From Acheta domesticus (Eukaryota > Arthropoda > Insecta > Orthoptera > Gryllidae), in contig JAHLJT010000631.1 in NCBI GenBank assembly GCA_031308135.1, positions 156,443,276-156,507,275 on the forward strand: 64,000 nucleotides of DNA. Direction: 5' to 3'. Below the pieces are notes generated by a model. That model worked only from the letters and a program-made list of their open reading frames with translations. It was not told the DNA's origin and searched no databases. Within the stretch, counting starts at the first letter, position 1; every line of letters starts with the position of its first letter. The position numbers were made by a program, and so were the translations under genes. Shown one piece after another: positions 11,427 to 23,794 of the stretch.

Positions 11427-13831
11427 ATCATAATTGTTAATTAGTTGGAAGCATAATTATTACATTTCAGATTCCACGCCATACTGTATAGTTGGCAGAT
11501 CAGGTAATCGGCTATCGAGGCGATAGTGAGTATTTGTATCCGGACCCATCGACCCAAGCTAGCTGGATGTTTATATAATTTTGTTAAATCAGATAGAAAA
11601 ACTTGGTAGTAATTCATGTAACCTGTTTCTGGCGCCCAAATCTTAATAAATTTGGAACAGGACATGATTACAGCCACGCTTTTGATGAGACGTTGAGAAA
11701 GGTATATTTCAATATGGATTGTTATCACTTCACACAACTTCAGTTACCGAGATTAAAAGTGTTTGTACTCAAAAACCTTTATACCTCTATTTCGAATTAA
11801 ATGTCAAATCTGCTAAACCGATATTTAATTTCAAGAAATGTAAGACTTAAAACAATTGCTTCAAAGGAAATTTTCTAGTGAAGTTTAAAGAATCTGGTGC
11901 ATTGACCATACTTTTCATGTGTTTAAGGAAAAAATGTGGTTTTTGGGCACTGGAACCGCAAAATATTAGTGGGATCCGTTTGTATTTTATACTGTTCTTG
12001 AGAAACAAACAAAAATAAGAAAACTTCCTGTTGTAATAATTTGTAATTAGTAATATGTGCAACTTCTTTACTTGTATAAGAAGATTCATGGGGTATTTAA
12101 CTGTTGTGTTATGTTATGTTGATTTATTTGCTATCGTTATAATTTGTAGTTTCAAAAGACCTAAAGTATAGCAGGATTTGCATGCTACAATTTTGTTTTT
12201 ATTTATTTATTTGTTCTGAGTTACGTTCAGTCCAATTTTCAGATCCTCATTGTTCTACCCTAAGGTGCTATATATTCTAGAATCCCACTCAGACAACAGT
12301 CTAAACATTACATAACAAGCTACGCTCTCTAAATATAGAATGCACCTGGGCATGTGTAGCCTTCCAGCACTGCTTATGTGATTGCGACCAGCTTTCGCAA
12401 CAGAGTTCGGGAAGTCGCAATAATAAACTTGTAGATACTATCCAAATATAACGATAAAATAATATAATTAATTATTTTGTATTCCTGTTGCTGTTGATTG
12501 TGGTGACTAATAAACTTGCAGTTCATGCGACCTATTTTAAATAAAGCAAACAAAACAAGATATCAAAGACTGTAGGAACCAATGAAAAAGTTTCTTTACC
12601 GTGGGAATAAGAAATTAAGCAAGAAGAGATGGAAAAGAGAGTAAGGAGAAAGAAAGAGGACGAGAAATGGAAGACATTATTTGGAGGAATAAAGACCTTA
12701 AGGATCTCAAATAAAGTGAAAGAGATGTAGGTGGGAAAACTGAGAAAAGGGAAGATTGAAACAAATAATGAAAACAGTGGTAAGGAGCGACATGGAACTC
12801 TTTGCTTAAATTTAATTTGACTTTTCATTTAGCCGTCAAATCCTTTACTTTATTGATACTTCAAGTGGGAAGTACGAAAAATGGACATCACATCACCTCT
12901 GTAATAAATATTATTTTGAAAACTTTGTGCATACTTTGGTGGGATGAGACATGAAAAAAGAATATTGAAGAAATAGTAAGAGGAAATAATATAAGACTGA
13001 AGGGAACAGAAGAAATGGAGAGAACGTGAGGAAATGACAGTTAAAACTTGTGAGTCGTAATCTGAGTAAACTTGAGCACGGATGTTGCATGAGCGACAAA
13101 TGCCGATGATGGCAGGAGAAAGAGGAAACAGAAGGAACCAAGGAAGCCATATGCCTTGAAAATGTACTGTGTTAAGAAATGCTTTAAACAATTATATACG
13201 CGTTTAAATATTGTTATATTTCATTTCAGAAATTTAATTACACTAATTCATATTAATGAGAGTATCGAAATTAATACAAATCATTTGAAAGATTGTCAGC
13301 CACATTATATTCAAACTAATGCTAGTTAGATAAGTAGCATTGGTACAACATATAGTTATAAAAATATAATTTAGATAGTTTAATTTTAAAACGTTAATGG
13401 GAAGAGTGCCATACATATTTTTTCACTTATTTTTGTATAATGCAGAAGTTGGATATTGATTAGGAGCCAATGCAACAATTCATCAAAGTTTTAACCAACA
13501 TCAGTAATATAAGAGGGTATTCGTGAAGAGAGGCATACAAAGGTTCAGTGAATTCTTGGTTGTCCGAGAGATGCCGCGCCCTGGGCACAATCGCTAATGT
13601 TTTGGCCATCAGTACTAGTGACATTGTACAGTGGCAAATGACTAATCTCCCATTTCTTTTAAATCCTGCCTTCGAAGCTACCCTTTTAAATGGTTCGATG
13701 GTACCCGGGCGGATGTGTGTAAACCTACCTTCACCAACATTCGTGAGCCACTTTGTTACAGCAACTTAAGGGAATTTTAGCGCTAATGTATTATGAATAA
13801 AAATGCATTTCTGTTGATAACTACTTGTCTT

Positions 13832-13833
<2 letters not shown>
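11427..13833. other. AT-rich stretch with purine-rich patches
   Basis: No gene recognised. Two G/A-rich patches (about 12590-12740 and 12945-13150) produce Ser/Phe/Leu-rich minus frames of 80-113 codons that look like low complexity. A 73-codon plus frame at 13548-13769 has no recognisable domain. Confidence 0.4.

Positions 13834-13888
<55 letters not shown>
13834..13888. repeat. (TA)n microsatellite
   Basis: Uninterrupted AT dinucleotide run of about 55 bases. Confidence 0.97.
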
Positions 13889-13890
<2 letters not shown>

Positions 13891-14785
13891 GCTACTGCAA
13901 ATTTCATAAAACTAGAATTTTAGTTTTTTAGCCAATCAGACATAAAAATAGCCTCTAATTCTCCACCTCTTGCCTCCAAATAAATTATTGGGTCTAGTGA
14001 TTGAAGGGATGAGCAGTGGGAAAGTAAGAATTATCGTAACGGTTGGTTCCATCTACCGTTAAATATAACTCAAGAATTTTACGGTTTTTGATAGCGTTCG
14101 TTTAAAATGTAGTTTCCCGCAACTATTACTCCATGTAGTAAATCTTACGGAGCATGGGAAGTGTGTGCAGGAAACTAGAACTCAAGCATAACTACTTATC
14201 TTACTGTCCTTCATCTCTTACTACAAGTTGGAATGTCAATTTTTGCCATTTTGGCAATTGCAATTACATGCAATGTTTTATGACATACAACTGCGTGTAA
14301 TTTTTCGCCAAGTGCCCCGGTTTAAACATCTTTGGAACGACACTAATGCACTTCACTCCTAACAAGTTAGACTCAATAATTCTAATCTACCAGAGTTACG
14401 CTTAACAATCACAAATACACACATCCACACATAGTAATTCAAAAATCCCCGCAAGCCGTCGTAGGTCGGTGCGGGATCTCTCTATCCAGTGGGCGAAGAC
14501 CACAGCAAAACGCAAGATGGAAAACATGAAATATACTTAAGGGATTAATGTCTTTACCTGGTGACTCGCCTGGAATCATCAAAGGTAGTCCTGCCAAACA
14601 CCAATGCAAGGCACGTTGACTACCAATAAGGGACAAATGTCACATAAGGAACTTCGTTATTCGAGATTTTCCAAATGTTCAATAACAAAAGGCTCGTCTT
14701 GGACTCCTCTTGCAAGCACTGGAAGTTGGTAGAGTGATTCAGGCTAACACTTAATTCTGAAATGAGTTATAGTATTCAAAAAATC
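13889..14785. other. Unassigned AT-rich DNA
   Basis: No gene or repeat boundary seen. GC content begins to rise towards the island at the right edge. Confidence 0.4.
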
Positions 14786-15310
14786 CAAATTAAATGTTTC
14801 TTTTTCACATTCCCTCCCCTACGTGTTTTCTGAAGCCAGTGGGGCGCGTGGCGCGGGGCTGTGTGTGGTGGCAGCCGTGACCCCGCGGCGACCTGCGCGG
14901 GTGGCGCCTCGGCCATCGGCAGCGGAGGCGGCGGCGGCGGCGGAAGCGGCGGCCGCAGCCGGAGATAACCGCAGGGCTCCTCGTGCGGCCCCATAAAACA
15001 CGGGGAAGTGCGCGGGCCTTGCAATAATTACACCCTGCGGCATGTAATTGAAATGCTGCGCAGGATATCTTGCGGCGCGGGAACCTAATCACGGCTTTGG
15101 CCGTGATTTATTCGCACTTGCCCCCTTCTCTCTCCCATTCGTTCCCCCATACGAGTCCGCTCGGAGCCTCCCTTCGGGGACTGCCTTCGATGCCGGGCGA
15201 GGTCGGCAAGCGGGGCTTCCCGGAACCCATGCGTTCCAACGAGCGTGGAATGATTTCAAGGGCGAGATTTCTATGCTCTTTGGCAACTGATACTGGAACC
15301 TCGTAGAACA
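14786..15310. other. CpG island, candidate conserved regulatory element
   Basis: One of the most CpG-dense parts of the window, with a (GGC)n run at 14927-14945. It is followed by non-repetitive sequence holding homeodomain-type sites: CAATAATTAC (15021-15030), CATGTAATTGAAATG and CCTAATCACGG, a Bicoid/Otx-like core. AATCACGG...CCGTGATT forms an 8-bp inverted repeat around CTTTGG near 15087-15108. Overlapping frames on both strands come from GC content. Its left edge is duplicated at 15717. Confidence 0.4.
14789..14898 (+). repeat. Direct repeat, copy 1
   Basis: It starts ATTAAATGTTTCTT, passes through GTGTTTTCTGAAG and ends with GTGGCAGCCGTGACCCCGCG and GCGACCTGCGC. It matches 15717-15832 with small gaps and substitutions. 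Confidence 0.9.
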
Positions 15311-15716
15311 CTGAGAGTAAAACACTTGTGACTGATTATATCTTTCTACTATAGTGCGAATTTTCAAACTCTGCCCCTCAAGCTCTTATGACCGCGATGA
15401 AATATCACACGGCATTTCGCGTCTTTCTCGGTCTTCTCGGTAGAAGTCGCATGATCGCAAGCACAACTTGATACAGTCGCAATCATGCGAAATCTACCGG
15501 AATGACTCAAAAAGATGCGAAATACTGTGTCGTATTCTCTCACGAAGATGTGCCTTGAGAGGCAATATTAGAAAAATCGCAGTATAATATCATTTCTTAT
15601 TCCAAATTTTTTCTACATGATATATGGACATATGGTAATCATACGAGTTTACGTGAGGTGAACATGCGAGGGAATATATGGAGGAATGCAAGAAGAAGAA
15701 TCTTGAATAAATCACA
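15311..15716. other. Spacer between the two direct-repeat copies
   Basis: AT-richer, unassigned sequence. TCGCATGATCGCAAG and CGCAATCATGCGAAATC near 15450-15490 form imperfect inverted words. No gene. Confidence 0.3.
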
Positions 15717-15832
15717 ATTAAATGTTTCTTCTTTTTTTTTACAAATTCCCTCAACAGTGTTTTCTGAAGTCAGTGAACGGGAGCGCGGGGCAGGGTGTGT
15801 GGTGGCAGCCGTGACCCCGCGGCGACCTGCGC
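15717..15832 (+). repeat. Direct repeat, copy 2
   Basis: This duplicates 14789-14898 from ATTAAATGTTTCTT to GCGACCTGCGC about 928 bp downstream in the same orientation. The GC-rich half is nearly identical while the pyrimidine run is expanded. Confidence 0.9.
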
Positions 15833-16649
15833 AGGTTCCCTACACCCTACGTTCGGGGGCCTGTAGAGAAATGTGTGGTGTTCAGATGGAGCAATAAATT
15901 GAGTGATTTATATGTTCTGGTGACCCCTATTTTGTAGGAGGATATGCAGAAACGAACAGAAACTGGAAATCTATAAACAATTAAGTTCACGCGTTGATTG
16001 GTCCGTCATGACGGGTCTAGAATGCTTTAATGTATGTTCAGGTTCTGAGCTGAAATTGGCATTCAGAATGTAGTTTCTCTTTTAAACCAACCATTCACAA
16101 AATGCAATATGTTTTCACGGCTGAAGCTAGTATTCTTAATTACACTTAATTAGACTAACTCTCATGTCCTGGTGGGCGGAGTCTCCTTTTCTCACTTTCG
16201 CCCGTCCTCTCCCTTTATCTCTCACTAGCAGTCATCGTCAAGAGTAACAATTCAAATTTTAAGTCTAAACTACATTTTGCTAAATGGAAGTTGTAGACTC
16301 GGATTTATCATTGAGGAAATGCTAACAATTATTTTTCGCTGTCGATTATGCATTAATAATTCCTGAAACAATATTTAAAACATTAGCATAGGCCACAATG
16401 ATTTATTTAATTTATTTTCCTTTCACAAACATTAAAATTGCAGAAATAATTGATTTAGTGTTCGCTCGCCAAGCTTGCTGCAACGCCTAACGAGTTTGCA
16501 ACTGAAAATGAGAAGGCACTATACCTGACGTCCAAGAAGTTAATAAACGTGTGTTTTGCCCTATAAAACTGTCAGAAACGTCACAGAAATTAATTATTGT
16601 TAATAAATTATGAAATATGTTGCGCCATAGAGCTTCTTCCAAATAAATT
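15833..16649. other. Unassigned AT-rich DNA
   Basis: Nothing recognised. 16170-16230 is locally GC-richer (GGGCGGAGTCTCC) without a clear feature. Confidence 0.4.
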
Positions 16650-16800
16650 TTGGAGTATTACCCGACGACAGGATGCGCGCAATATTTCACCTGAAATCAT
16701 TCCCGCTGCGCCCCAGGCACCCTACATGATGCAACGGCGGCTTAATTAATTTCCAGGAAGCCGAGCGGGCAAGGATCAAATTCACAGGAAAGTGAGATTG
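16650..16800. other. Short GC-richer unique island, candidate conserved element
   Basis: A sharply bounded complex block in AT-rich DNA: ACCCGACGACAGGATGCGCG, CCCGCTGCGCCCCAGGCACC, then CGGCGGCTTAATTAATTTCC with a TTAATTAA core, and GCGGGCAAGGATCAAA. No frame, repeat or element end explains it. A conserved enhancer fragment is the best guess. Confidence 0.35.
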
Positions 16801-17450
16801 TCACTTAGCCAAGTATCTGCAATATTTTATTCTGACTCAATGTAGATATCTTGTTTTACATAGTGTAATTTATGGCAAACATTTTATTCAAGAGTCACTT
16901 GAAGTTTTTTTCTACGAAAGGTTCACATACTGGAACTTTTATGTTATGGGGAATACGTGTATGAATTCACATGTATGAAAACTTAATTTACAATATTTAG
17001 AAAAGTTTTAAGATTTTTACCTGAGATTAATTGCGTTTGCATCGCATTGTATTATCGTGCAACTTGCCTCATTATTAAGCACAAGATAACATGCCTACTG
17101 AATATGTTAACCTTGTCTCATACAAAATATACTTTCCCGCCTTACTTCGTAAACAGAGAAAGTATTGTAATCGTGCTATGGAAACCATTTATTTTTTTTT
17201 ACAGGAAAACTGTTATTGCGAAGTCATGAAAACGAAACGTGAATAGGTCTTGTTCCGACATGTGGTAAAATACTTCGTCTAACATGTGTAGTTATGTCAG
17301 AGTCATGTCAATAAAGTTGGCTGATACACTATGGCAAAACACAAAGAAAACTTGCACATAACGTTAAGGTAATACTTGCCTAATTAAATACTATATTCCC
17401 AAATTTTAAGCTCTGGTAGTTTTCTTAACAATCAATGTTCAGCCAGCGTC
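16801..17450. other. AT-rich DNA, nothing recognised
   Basis: Only short chance frames. Confidence 0.45.
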
Positions 17451-18300
17451 ATCGGCACGAGAAGGGGGGTGCAGAAATTACATAAATATCCGAAATGCCA
17501 TTCTTCGCACTTCTTATTCCAATATTTGTTCGCCAGGCCACTTCTGCTTTTTGTCTGAATAATTGTCTGTCGTGCCGCTTCATTCTCGAACAGTGTACTC
17601 GCCAGGCCGCTGTTTTGACTCATCATATCATCGCAACAGGTGTGCGGTTGCTCAGTACAATTTGCCGCCGTAAGATGTTTGTCGAGATCATCAAAAAACC
17701 TCCACCTAGCTCATGCTCCACTCGAGAACCGATCATCCGCAAAGTGAGTCCTGAGAACGGTCGCCGCAATTGGATAAGACTGTGGAAGACACACATGTCT
17801 CCGGGAGATAGCGAAGTGACGTGCATGTGATACCGGTGCCCTGTGATGCGAGGGCCAGCCGATCAACCGGAAACTGCGCGAGAATCATCCGATTTCCCAC
17901 TATTCTTCCGTAACCCTCCGCCAACCAGCGAAGTCAACTAGGTGAGCTCCTTCAATAAACAAAAAAAAACTATTAATGAGCAGTGTGAGGGAGGAATGAG
18001 AGAGAGCGAGAACTGTAAAGTGTAAACTAATCATAAGGGCGCAGTAGGCTTAGTTAATTTGTAGAGGGAATAATTGCCAGGGTGGGATTCTGAAGTCAAA
18101 TTAAATCCCAGATAGATTTTTAATGGGTGAAAACCCCGGAAACCTGTGCATGCAATGCCTCCTGAATCCTTGCCAGATTTATACATATGGCCACGCAGGT
18201 GAGTTCTCATTCCGACGGCAGCCGGGCACCGCCGCCAGTTTTGAGGTAAGGGCAAAGGACTACAGTACATATTGCTGTGAATGAGTGCCGGGGTGCTGTG
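17451..18300. other. Two moderately GC-rich blocks of unknown nature
   Basis: 17460-17940 is CpG-containing, with a 111-codon plus frame (17495-17830) and overlapping minus frames, none with a recognisable domain. 18055-18250 is a separate complex block with GGGAATAATTGCC, AAATTAAATCCC and the E-box pair CATATG and CAGGTG near 18183-18200. Both could be unique regulatory DNA or decayed retroelement sequence. Confidence 0.25.
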
Positions 18301-18387
18301 CCTCAAGCCAGAAATAAGTCAAATGCAGTCAACCTGATTGTGTCGTGAAGGAGTCTGCACACGCTGACGGACCAGAACGAGCTGCAC

Positions 18388-18523
18388 GATGGAAGACAAG
18401 TTTGGCGAGCTACCATTACTCCACACCGTGCCGGGGGCGTCCCTGAAGGCAAGCAGAATGCAACGACAATCAAACATCTCGGCGACGCAACTTCCAAAAA
18501 GTGCTGCCGCATGCACGCGAAGG
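18388..18523 (+). repeat. 136-bp direct repeat, copy 1
   Basis: Runs from GATGGAAGACAAGT through GGCGAGCTACCATT, AACATCTCGGCGACGCAAC and CTGCCGCATGCACGCGAAGG. It is matched by 18913-19049 in the same orientation with roughly 10% differences. Confidence 0.93.
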
Positions 18524-18912
18524 TCCAATGTATACCGCGCCCCGCGAGAGCAGAGGGAGAGCCAGTACGAATAGCAGTCGGAGCAGGAGGCAGTAGCAAT
18601 GGCAGAGAGTAGCAGTGGCAGAGATTGTCAGAGATGGAGCTAGGAGCAGTAGCAGAAGCGGATATGAGACGCCGCCGCCGCCTCCGCTGCTGCTATCGTC
18701 TCCGCCAGGCCTGGTCCACGGAGTAGTGATGCGATAAGAGGCCGCCACGTCTGATCTCGACTCTCCCTAAGCATCTCCTCTATCTAGTCTATCGTTACCC
18801 TCCCCCTATCTATTTACCTGTAATAAATGGTGCATTGACTGAAATAAGACTTCTTCTTGAGAAAAACTGCCCTCTTTTTCCCCATCTGATAAAAACCTTC
18901 AAGTCAACCACA

Positions 18913-19049
18913 GATGGAAGACAAGTGTGGCGAGCTACCATTTCTCCACGCCGGGCCCGGGGGCGTCTCCAAAGGCAAGCGGAATGCAAAGACAAGCAAA
19001 CATCTCGGCGACGCAACTTCCAAAATGTGCTGCCGCATGCACGCGAAGG
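18913..19049 (+). repeat. 136-bp direct repeat, copy 2
   Basis: Second copy, starting 525 bp after the first. Differences are scattered substitutions plus short indels, for example around GGGCCCGGGGGCGTC. Confidence 0.93.
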
Positions 19050-19340
19050 CCTCAGGAATACGCTGAAGTCTGTCAGCTCCGAGGGTGGTACGTCACATCT
19101 GGTGGCAGCGGGTATGTCACACAAGAATTTGGTGGCGCACGTAGAGCGCTGGAGGACAGGGCACCGCATGGGCGGGCGTGGGGTTCGGACACACCGCCGG
19201 GTTGCTGCGAGCGATGGCGACCACCCTCAGACGAGGCCTGCTTCCCGCAACGCGAGCGCCGAAGGTAGCGGAGAAAAGGTAACTGCGAATTGTGTCGGAG
19301 GGGCGGTGGATCGTTCCTACGGCGACGTCGACGCGCGCTG

Positions 19341-19761
19341 AAGTTCGCGAGTCAAAACGTCGCAGCGATCAAAAGTAGTTTTTAGTATGCCAGCTAAGAT
19401 TACGTTTTGCACTTAGCTGTAAATGTCTTGGGAACTGGGAATTATTTCTGTACAGTAATTTTTTTAAAATTTTTTCTTTAATGTTTATTGAGTGTGATTT
19501 ATGATAAGCTAACATGGTTAATTATGAGCTCACTGTGGTAAATTTTACCATGATTTCAAAACAATGCAGAGTTTAAGTATTTGAGTGTCGGAAAAAATTT
19601 CTGATTCAATAACCGTGCAAGGCGTAATGATGAAGAAAGATTATTCAATAATAAGCAAGTAGTAAGAAAAGGGTACCATTTATATATTTTTTGTGACTTT
19701 TTGTACAATAAGTGTATTCGAGAAATATGTATTTAGAATACATGAGCATTGTTTCATTGAG
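19341..19761. other. AT-rich DNA, nothing recognised
   Basis: No frame or repeat match seen. Confidence 0.4.
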
Positions 19762-20507
19762 TTTCTACTCCCATTGTATAAATCTGTCATTTGATGTCTG
19801 CAACCCGTTGCATAATGATACTCATTAAGAAACAGTTTTCATTATGACACAGTTCTTGGCCAATCACAGAGAAGCTTAACCCAAGTATTAACACTTCATT
19901 AATCATTGAAAATCTTTATAGTAAATTTTTCGTTCCACTGTGTACATTAAAATCGTGTTTAATATTATATTCTGGTTTTCAGTTTTAATTTCTTTTATTA
20001 TTAGTAATTCTTAACGTGAAATATTATTTAAAATAAATTGAATCGTAATTTCACTTCGATCCTATTTGACTAGCGCAGTGGTAGTTATTGAAGAGAACAT
20101 TTGCTTAGGTTAAGATCTGAACGCAAGTCATTTGGGGTTATATGTTGCTCCGTGTCGTTGTCTTAAAAAAAACAATTTTTTAGTTTAAAATGTCTAGTGA
20201 GTCAAAGGTGGGACTTGACACCTCCAGAAATAAGAGAAAAAGCAAAAATGATGATGTCGAAATTATTGTCGCAACTTCTGTACTGCTCACAGGTGAACCG
20301 GTAAAACAAAGCCACCTGCGGTGGGTAGGGAGCTGTCCGCCAGGTGGCCTTGGCTAAAACCAGCATGCTGCCACGAAACGATTCAATGTAAAAGTTTAAC
20401 TTAAAAAAGTTGTAGAAAAAGTACTCGCTCGTTCCTCGCCCGTGTCGTAATATCACACTCGTGTATATTCCCATCATTACATCATTGTTTCATAATGTAC
20501 TATTATG
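19762..20507 (+). repeat. Dispersed repeat S, copy 1 (uninterrupted)
   Basis: Collinear with 37926-38204 plus 40064-40625. Shared phrases in order: TTGCATAATGATA, CACTTCATTAATCATTG, TTTTAATTTCTTTTATTA, ACGTGAAATATTAT, TTTCACTTCGATCCTATTTG, GATCTGAACGCAAGT, TGCCACGAAACGATTCA, GTAGAAAAAGTAC and TTTCATAATGTACTATTAT. No coding capacity is evident and the class is unknown. It serves as the empty-site reference for the insertion in copy 2. Confidence 0.85.
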
Positions 20508-20628
20508 TTTGTACTTGGATTTCCTTTGTCACCAAAAAGATCGCCATGTTCTGAAAGCTCGTGATGAGCATGTTATCTGCGACTCCCCATCAGGCATATG
20601 CTATATGTTAGTGAGGGGGTGGACGTTA

Positions 20629-20630
<2 letters not shown>

Positions 20631-20670
<40 letters not shown>
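20631..20670. repeat. (TA)n microsatellite
   Basis: Uninterrupted AT run of about 40 bases. Confidence 0.97.
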
Positions 20671-21465
20671 CTATAAGAACCTGGACAATACTTTATTTTA
20701 CATCGATTCATACACTCGGTGTGACACCTTCTCCACTTCTTTAATATTAACTGCTAACAAATTCACAACCACACCTCCTTTTTATTCTTAAAACACTAGA
20801 TCATACCCAAAGGGAAAGAGAAAATCCGGCATTTATTGGGCGATTCACTTAGCTTCCAGACGAGGCAGGCGAGGCGCAGTCTCCCCTCCAGATAGGCATT
20901 GCTCGGCTGCCCTCGGTCGGTGCCGTTACCCGGAGCCACGACCGGACGACGCTGCTTGCAATTCGGGGCCCACACGCCCCTGTACAATGCTCCCTCCAAA
21001 CACTTTTCTTCCAAGCACTATTTATGTTTATTTTGTCCATCCCTTTCGCACTGTCTAGTCTGTGGACCCGCTGCTCACCAACAGTCAGTTTCCCGTCCTC
21101 ACCGAACGTTTTATAATAACATGTACCGACACGTGGCGAGACTAGCTTCCCCTGATACTTCGCACTTGCTTAATTCTCTATAATTCGAACTCCGATTAGC
21201 TGTCGTATATTCTTGTAGTCATCTATACACTATTATCACTATGTCCACTGTCCAATATTACACTTCACGTTTCCTCGGTCCCTAGATTACTATCCAAAAT
21301 CACTCCAGCTCACGTGGCCGTCCGTCTCTTACCGAGTTCTCTTACTGACTCATTCCATGCCCGCGCTCCCGCTGGCGCGCTCTCCTGACCCGTTCGGAAC
21401 GGGTCAAGCGGCAGCGGCCATAACTGCCGCGCTATTTGAATAGGGTCGGCCGCCGCTTCATTTTG
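20671..21465. other. GC-richer stretch, possibly a reverse-strand LTR or promoter
   Basis: Moderately GC-rich with no coding domain. The left part (ATACTTTATTTTACATCG) would read as an AATAAA-like signal on the minus strand, and CpG density rises towards 21360-21460. A near-perfect palindrome lies at 21386-21406. A solo LTR on the minus strand is plausible but the boundaries are not defined. Confidence 0.25.
21386..21406. repeat. Palindrome with 10-bp arms
   Basis: TGACCCGTTC, then G, then GAACGGGTCA form a perfect inverted repeat around a single base. The half-site spacing resembles a dimeric DNA-binding site, but no factor can be named from sequence alone. Confidence 0.9.
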
Positions 21466-21472
21466 CTAAACG

Positions 21473-21509
21473 TATAATAATAATAATAATAATAATAATA
21501 TAATAATTC

Positions 21510-21571
<62 letters not shown>
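21473..21571. repeat. Compound (TAA)n-(TA)n-(GA)n microsatellite
   Basis: TAA repeats at 21473-21507, TA at about 21511-21541 and GA at 21542-21571 stand side by side. Confidence 0.96.
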
Positions 21572-21573
<2 letters not shown>

Positions 21574-22660
21574 AAAACAATCAGCCCAAATATTAGCTTA
21601 ATCGATTTTCAGCTATCGGTCGTACGAGATCCACCGCCTGATCACTGGCGCGCCGCCGTCGTTTTTCTTATCGGTGGTTGGGAGGGGTGGAGAAGGGGTG
21701 TGTATCCCTTATCTGGGGTAGTGACGTGTGCGGTGGGGGAAAGAGAGGGAGCGGGGAACGACGGGACAGAAAGTTCTTGGACGCGGAGGTGTTAGGTTGG
21801 GCCGCGAATAGTCTTTTGGTAGGCGCGAAAAGGTTTGAATTGAGTTACACGACGAGAATTGAGTTAGGCGACGATAGTGGTGGCTACAATTGCTGAAGAG
21901 GCATGGCTGACGGCACGATTGATGCCGATGTCTTTGCGACGGCAAAAAATTGCCGTTACGATAATCTGCGAGGCGCTAACGCAAATACAAAGTGGAGGGC
22001 CCAACCGCCGCTCCGCCCGCTACAACTTCCTGCTATTTGGTTCGAGGTTACATCTTGTGAACTAATGTCGGTATGAGGTATAATATTTCTCTCCTAGTTT
22101 TTCTTATCATTACGGAAACTAGGAAGCGTTGCATTCATAAGACGCGTGTGGTAACAGGAACGAAACTATTCATTGCGAAATGTAGATGTTTTACTGTGGC
22201 ATAAGATAAAATGATTCCATGGTAACTACAGTGGTTACGTGTATTTGAAATGGACGGAGAACGTTGAAACAATTGACTATAAGATACTACTTACTGCATT
22301 AGTTCACAGTTTTTTTGTGCCATTAACGCTCTTGTTCAATGACTGGTATATATTTTCCATTGGTATTTTTATAGTAACTTTATACTATTTGTAGACGATA
22401 TGTGAAGTTGTATATTTTTCTCAGGAGATAATATAATTGATCTCCAAAGATTTTTTATCACATTAATAAGACGCACGTGTAGTTTCTGGCTTTACAGAGA
22501 GAACATTCTGGATAATAGTGAAGTCAAAACGTACTTACTGCTATCAATAAATAATTTTTACATAAATTGTATTTGTTATAAACCATTGAAGAATTCAAGT
22601 GAGAACTCAAATAGGTGTAATATTTGGTAATTTCCTATAAGTGTTCTAATAGTTAGTAAT
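21572..22660. other. GC-richer block then AT-rich DNA
   Basis: 21600-22040 is CpG-containing with short frames only (74 and 72 codons plus, 78 minus, no domain). After 22070 the sequence is AT-rich without features. Confidence 0.3.
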
Positions 22661-22988
22661 TTTTTATAGTTTTTCAAGAGACTTTTTTGAGTGTTCTGTG
22701 TTATCAAAAAGTGTATTTATTCACATTAACAGAACACGAGATATTCTATTGTAATTTTATTTTCACAGTTTTCTAAGAAACTTCTTTGAATATTCTGTGC
22801 TATCAACAAACTATATTTATTCGATACAACTATATTTATTTAATAGAATACAATATATTATTTTGTAATGTCATTTCTAGCGTTTTAAAGAAACTTCTTT
22901 TGAATATTCTGTGTTTTCAAAAAAATGTATATTTGTTCATTTTAATTGAATCAAGATTTTTTTGTGATTCTAGAGAATTTCGTGCAAG

Positions 22989-22990
<2 letters not shown>
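22661..22990 (+). repeat. Degenerate tandem repeat of about 100-113 bp, three units
   Basis: Units start at 22678 (GAGACTTTTTTGAGTGTTC), 22777 (GAAACTTCTTTGAATATTC) and 22890 (GAAACTTCTTTTGAATATTC). Each continues TGTG(T/C)TATCAA or TGTGTTTTCAA and then an AT-rich tail with TTTATTC or TTTGTTC. The third unit ends next to the TA/TG microsatellite. Confidence 0.8.
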
Positions 22991-22991
<1 letters not shown>

Positions 22992-23080
<89 letters not shown>

Positions 23081-23083
23081 TGT
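22992..23083. repeat. Compound (TA)n(TG)n microsatellite
   Basis: TA run at 22992-23027 passing into a TG run to 23083, with one TATG interruption. Confidence 0.97.
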
Positions 23084-23656
<573 letters not shown>

Positions 23657-23794
23657 GTATGCTGAAGATATACGAGAAAAAGAAAAAATCGAAAACGAAA
23701 AATGAAAAAAGCTGAAATGACCAAAGAAAAACCTCAGATCAGTGTCTACTTTTTAACGACACATTTTTGTCTATATTCTTAATTGTTACTGTTA

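Larger units (their letters stand above)
18301..19340 (+). mobile_element. GC-rich LTR/leader-like segment with a duplicated block
   Basis: It contains a duplicated 136-bp block (listed separately) flanking 390 bases that include CCTGTAATAAATGG (18819-18832), a possible polyadenylation signal. At 19090-19112 ACGTCACA is followed by TCTGGTGGCAGCGGG. This resembles an LTR end (CA) joined to the TGGTGGCAGCG-type leader seen in some Gypsy-class retrotransposons, by recollection only. No gag or pol frame follows; the 168-codon frame at 18835-19341 has no known domain. Limits are approximate. Confidence 0.35.

Noticed and set aside
14805..15092. Opposing 74-95-codon frames in the CpG island
   Set aside because: Ala/Arg/Pro-rich on both strands owing to GC content; no splice signals or domains.
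18835..19341. 168-codon plus-strand frame
   Set aside because: It spans the duplicated GC-rich block and the LTR-like junction; the first block copy has no equivalent frame and no domain is visible.
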